Below the pieces are notes generated by a model. It saw only the letters and a list, made by a program, of their open reading frames with translations, was not told the DNA's origin and searched no databases. Shown piece after piece: positions 14,324 to 16,449 of a DNA stretch of 16,449 nucleotides. The DNA comes from an uncultured Planctomycetaceae bacterium (GTDB taxonomy: Bacteria > Planctomycetota > Planctomycetia > Pirellulales > Pirellulaceae): the NCBI GenBank assembly GCA_903927685.1, contig CAIYOB010001620.1, forward strand, positions 1 through 16,449, read 5' to 3'. Made by a program: the position numbers and the translations under genes. Position 1 is the stretch's first letter; each line of letters opens with the position of its first letter.

Positions 14324-15502
14324 ATGTTACCAGGCGACCGCGACCGGCTGCTGAGCGCGTATCGCGACGGCTTGCTGAACGATACGCTGCCCTTCTGGAT
14401 CCCGCGGGCGATCGACCGCGAGTGCGGAGGCTACATCACCTCGCTGGATCGGGACGGCTCGATCCTGCAGACCGACAAGCCCGTCTGGTTCCAGGGCCGC
14501 TTCGCCTGGCTGCTGGCGACGCTGTACAACACGGTCGAGCGGCGGGCCGAGTGGCTGGACCTGGCCCGGCACGGGATCGACTTTCTCAACCGCTACGGCT
14601 TTGACAGCGACGGGCGGATGTTCTTCTGGCTGACCCGCGACGGCCGGCCGCTGCGGAAACGGCGATACCTGTACTCCGAGGCGTTTGCGACGATCGCCCT
14701 GGCCGCGTACGGAATCGCCGCCGAGGACGATGCCGCCAAGCGTCAGGCGCTGGACCTGTTCCGCCTGATCCTGCGCTATCACACGACTCCCGGCTTGCTG
14801 CCTGCCAAGGTGGACCCGGCGACGCGGACCATGAAGGGACTCGCCATGCCGATGATCCTGATCGTGACCGCTCAAGAGTTGCGCAAGGCGGTGGACGATC
14901 CGCTCACCACCCGGGTGATCGACGAGGCGATCGACGAGATCGAGCGTGATTTCTTGAAGCCCGAGTTCCGCTGCGTGCTGGAGTCGGTCGGGCCGAAAGG
15001 CGAATTCCTGGACACGTTCGACGGCCGCATGGTGTGCCCCGGGCACGCGATCGAAGCGGGCTGGTTCATCCTGGAGGAAGCCCGGCGGCGCGGCGGCGAT
15101 CCGCGGCTGGTCCGCTTGGGCACGACGATCATCGACTGGTCGCTGGAAATCGGCTGGGATGCCGACTTCGGCGGCCTGCTGTACTTTCGGGACGCCAGGG
15201 GCTTGCCGTGCACCGAGTACTGGCACGACATGAAGTTCTGGTGGCCGCACAACGAGGCGATCATCGCCACGCTACTGGCCTGGCAGCTGACGGGCGAGGC
15301 CAAGTACGCCCGCTGGCACCAAGCCGTCCACGATTGGGCCTACGCCCATTTTCCGGACCCGCCGTACGGCGAGTGGTACGGGTACCTGCACCGCGACGGC
15401 CGCGTCAGCACGCCGCTGAAAGGCAACATGTGGAAAGGCCCGTTCCACCTGCCGCGGATGCAATGGTACTGCTGGCAGCGGCTGGAGGCGCAGCCGGACT
15501 GA
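14324..15502 (+). CDS. N-acylglucosamine 2-epimerase (AGE) family protein
   Basis: This predicted 392-residue cytoplasmic enzyme folds as an (alpha/alpha)6 barrel. The start is ATG 14324, with AGAAAGGA 8 bases upstream. Family landmarks are CGGYITSLDRDG, KPVWFQGRFAWLLATLYN, RRYLYSEAFA, CPGHAIEAGWF (His241) and FHLPRMQW (His375). The two histidines match those that act as acid and base in AGE/RnBP enzymes. The length is usual for the family. Members interconvert GlcNAc and ManNAc in sialic acid and amino-sugar pathways, and related enzymes epimerise glucose, mannose or cellobiose, so the exact sugar is open. The divergent oxidoreductase and nearby sulfatase remnant suggest glycan catabolism. 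No signal peptide is visible. Confidence 0.9.
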   Translation: MLPGDRDRLLSAYRDGLLNDTLPFWIPRAIDRECGGYITSLDRDGSILQTDKPVWFQGRFAWLLATLYNTVERRAEWLDLARHGIDFLNRYGFDSDGRMFFWLTRDGRPLRKRRYLYSEAFATIALAAYGIAAEDDAAKRQALDLFRLILRYHTTPGLLPAKVDPATRTMKGLAMPMILIVTAQELRKAVDDPLTTRVIDEAIDEIERDFLKPEFRCVLESVGPKGEFLDTFDGRMVCPGHAIEAGWFILEEARRRGGDPRLVRLGTTIIDWSLEIGWDADFGGLLYFRDARGLPCTEYWHDMKFWWPHNEAIIATLLAWQLTGEAKYARWHQAVHDWAYAHFPDPPYGEWYGYLHRDGRVSTPLKGNMWKGPFHLPRMQWYCWQRLEAQPD

Positions 15503-15535
15503 GGTAGGGGATCATCGGCCCACGCGAACCACGGA

Positions 15536-16138
15536 TCACGGGCTGCCGGGGGTTGCGTCCTCATCTAACGCCATCGCCTGCTGAAACGCGTGCGCCATTG
15601 CCTGGACGCGTTCCGGCTGCTGGCTCGCCAAGTCATCCAGTTCGGTGCGGTCCGTGTCCAGGTTTCGCACCGCCTTGAAGTAGTTGCCCGGCCCGGTATG
15701 CCCGGTGCTGCCCAGAAACCGGTCGACGTACCGCCGGATCAGCGCCGGATCGTGCCAGTTCTCGGCGGTGACCATGTCCAGCCGGCCCACGGCGCAGGTT
15801 GTGTAGCCGGCGCCGTGAAGCAACTCGAACAGCGTCACGCAGCGGTCGTTCAGCAGCCCGGTCCAGTTCACGATGCCGACTTGATGCGGCAGCAATCCCG
15901 TCATCAACGCGGCTCGCGACGGTCCGCACAGGGCACAGTTGTAGAACTGCGAGAACCGCACGCCGCCCGCGGCCAGCCGGTCCAGGTTGGGAGTCTGGAT
16001 CTCGCCACCGTAGCAGCCGAGATCCGAGTAGCCCATGTCATCGGCCAGGATCAGCACGATGTTGGGGCGGTCGTCTGCCGGGACGCGGCTGGCAGCCAGG
16101 AAGAGCAGCAGCAGACTGAGCGACGACACGATTCGCAC
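15536..16138 (-). pseudogene. Sulfatase with large internal deletion
   Basis: The open frame encodes only 200 residues where exported type I sulfatases usually have about 450-500. It starts at GTG (ending at 16138), with AGGGGAA upstream and a signal peptide (SLSLLLLFLAASRVPA). The N-terminal part is textbook: RPNIVLILADDMGYSDLGCY with metal-binding Asp33 and Asp34, then CGPSRAALMTG, the C-x-P-S-R signature whose Cys71 becomes formylglycine. After GPGNYFKAV (about residue 157) the sequence jumps to LDTDRTELDDLASQQPERV, normally found near the C-terminus. The middle of the catalytic domain, with the remaining metal and sulfate ligands, is missing, so activity is very unlikely although the frame is open. 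The C-terminal tail after AFQQ is also not typical. Confidence 0.8.
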
Positions 16139-16215
16139 GGTAATTCGTTCCCCTGTCGGAGTTGGCTGTCTCGTCGCGAAGGCGTGGCGCCGAGAAATGC
16201 ACGGCGAATGCTCGT

Positions 16216-16351
16216 GCGTTGTCCAGGCTAAATGTTGGAGTGCCTGGGGTCGAGTGCAGCGAGCCCCCAGCGGCAAGAACTGGGGGCTCGCCACTCGTAC
16301 CTCGTGGCTTGACCCCAGCCACCCAACCCCAATTTCTTGCTTGGACAACGC
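16216..16351. repeat. MITE-like palindromic repeat, copy B, with terminal inverted repeats
   Basis: This 136-bp element is bounded by perfect 10-bp inverted repeats, GCGTTGTCCA (16216-16225) and TGGACAACGC (16342-16351). Inside it carries the same nested palindrome as copy A (3420-3541): arms around GTTGGAGTGCCTGGGG and CCCCAGCCACCCAACC, and a central 12-bp stem GCGAGCCCCCAG with its complement. No flanking target-site duplication is evident. It encodes no protein, and I see no matching transposase in the window. Confidence 0.85.
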
Positions 16352-16449
16352 ACCAGCTCTCTGGCGTCTTACCGCACCGTGGGCGACCACCAGTCGCGGA
16401 GCCGGGCTTGGAGGGTTGGCCTGGGTGAGGCCGGCACCGGATCGCCCGG

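Overview
The window looks like high-GC chromosomal DNA from a planctomycete (Pirellulales-like), probably from an isolate or metagenome bin. The basis is family content: a PQQ-type beta-propeller protein, a sigma factor coupled to a FecR/LamG membrane protein, a Tat-exported Gfo/Idh/MocA protein, an AGE-family epimerase, a formylglycine sulfatase remnant, a planctomycete-type tyrosine recombinase, and dispersed palindromic repeats. No rRNA, complete tRNA or convincing CRISPR array is present.

Layout. (1) 1-2071 is a graveyard of mobile DNA. It holds a palindromic repeat array with three copies of a 26-bp core at exactly 61-bp period (287-434), the 5' half of an elongator tRNA-Met cut at the anticodon loop (601-639, minus), a 175-bp repeat-rich att-like region, a decayed integrase (817-1417) and a truncated group II intron reverse transcriptase (about 1418-1660). 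(2) 2072-3388 is an exported beta-propeller protein, followed by a MITE-like palindromic repeat and a minus-strand gene remnant. (3) 3929-13038 is a plus-strand run: sigma factor, FecR/LamG protein (4-bp overlap), two homologous exported amidohydrolases, an SMR exporter, and a sensor kinase with duplicated periplasmic OB-like modules whose C-terminal receiver is cut off. (4) 13055-15502 carries a divergent pair, a Gfo/Idh/MocA oxidoreductase (minus) and an N-acylglucosamine 2-epimerase-family protein (plus), sharing a short regulatory gap with a perfect 11-bp inverted repeat. (5) 15536-16351 holds a sulfatase with a large internal deletion and a second copy of the MITE-like repeat.

How the genes may work together. 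The sigma factor and FecR/LamG protein resemble a cell-surface signalling pair. They are tightly linked to the first amidohydrolase (5-nt gap), so I infer that signalling controls export of the two amidohydrolases and perhaps the SMR pump, which could remove a cationic product or toxic substrate. The oxidoreductase, epimerase and sulfatase remnant suggest past or present catabolism of sulfated or amino-sugar glycans. The many truncated genes (integrase, reverse transcriptase, receiver domain, sulfatase, minus-strand remnant), some beside repeats, point to a rearrangement-prone segment.
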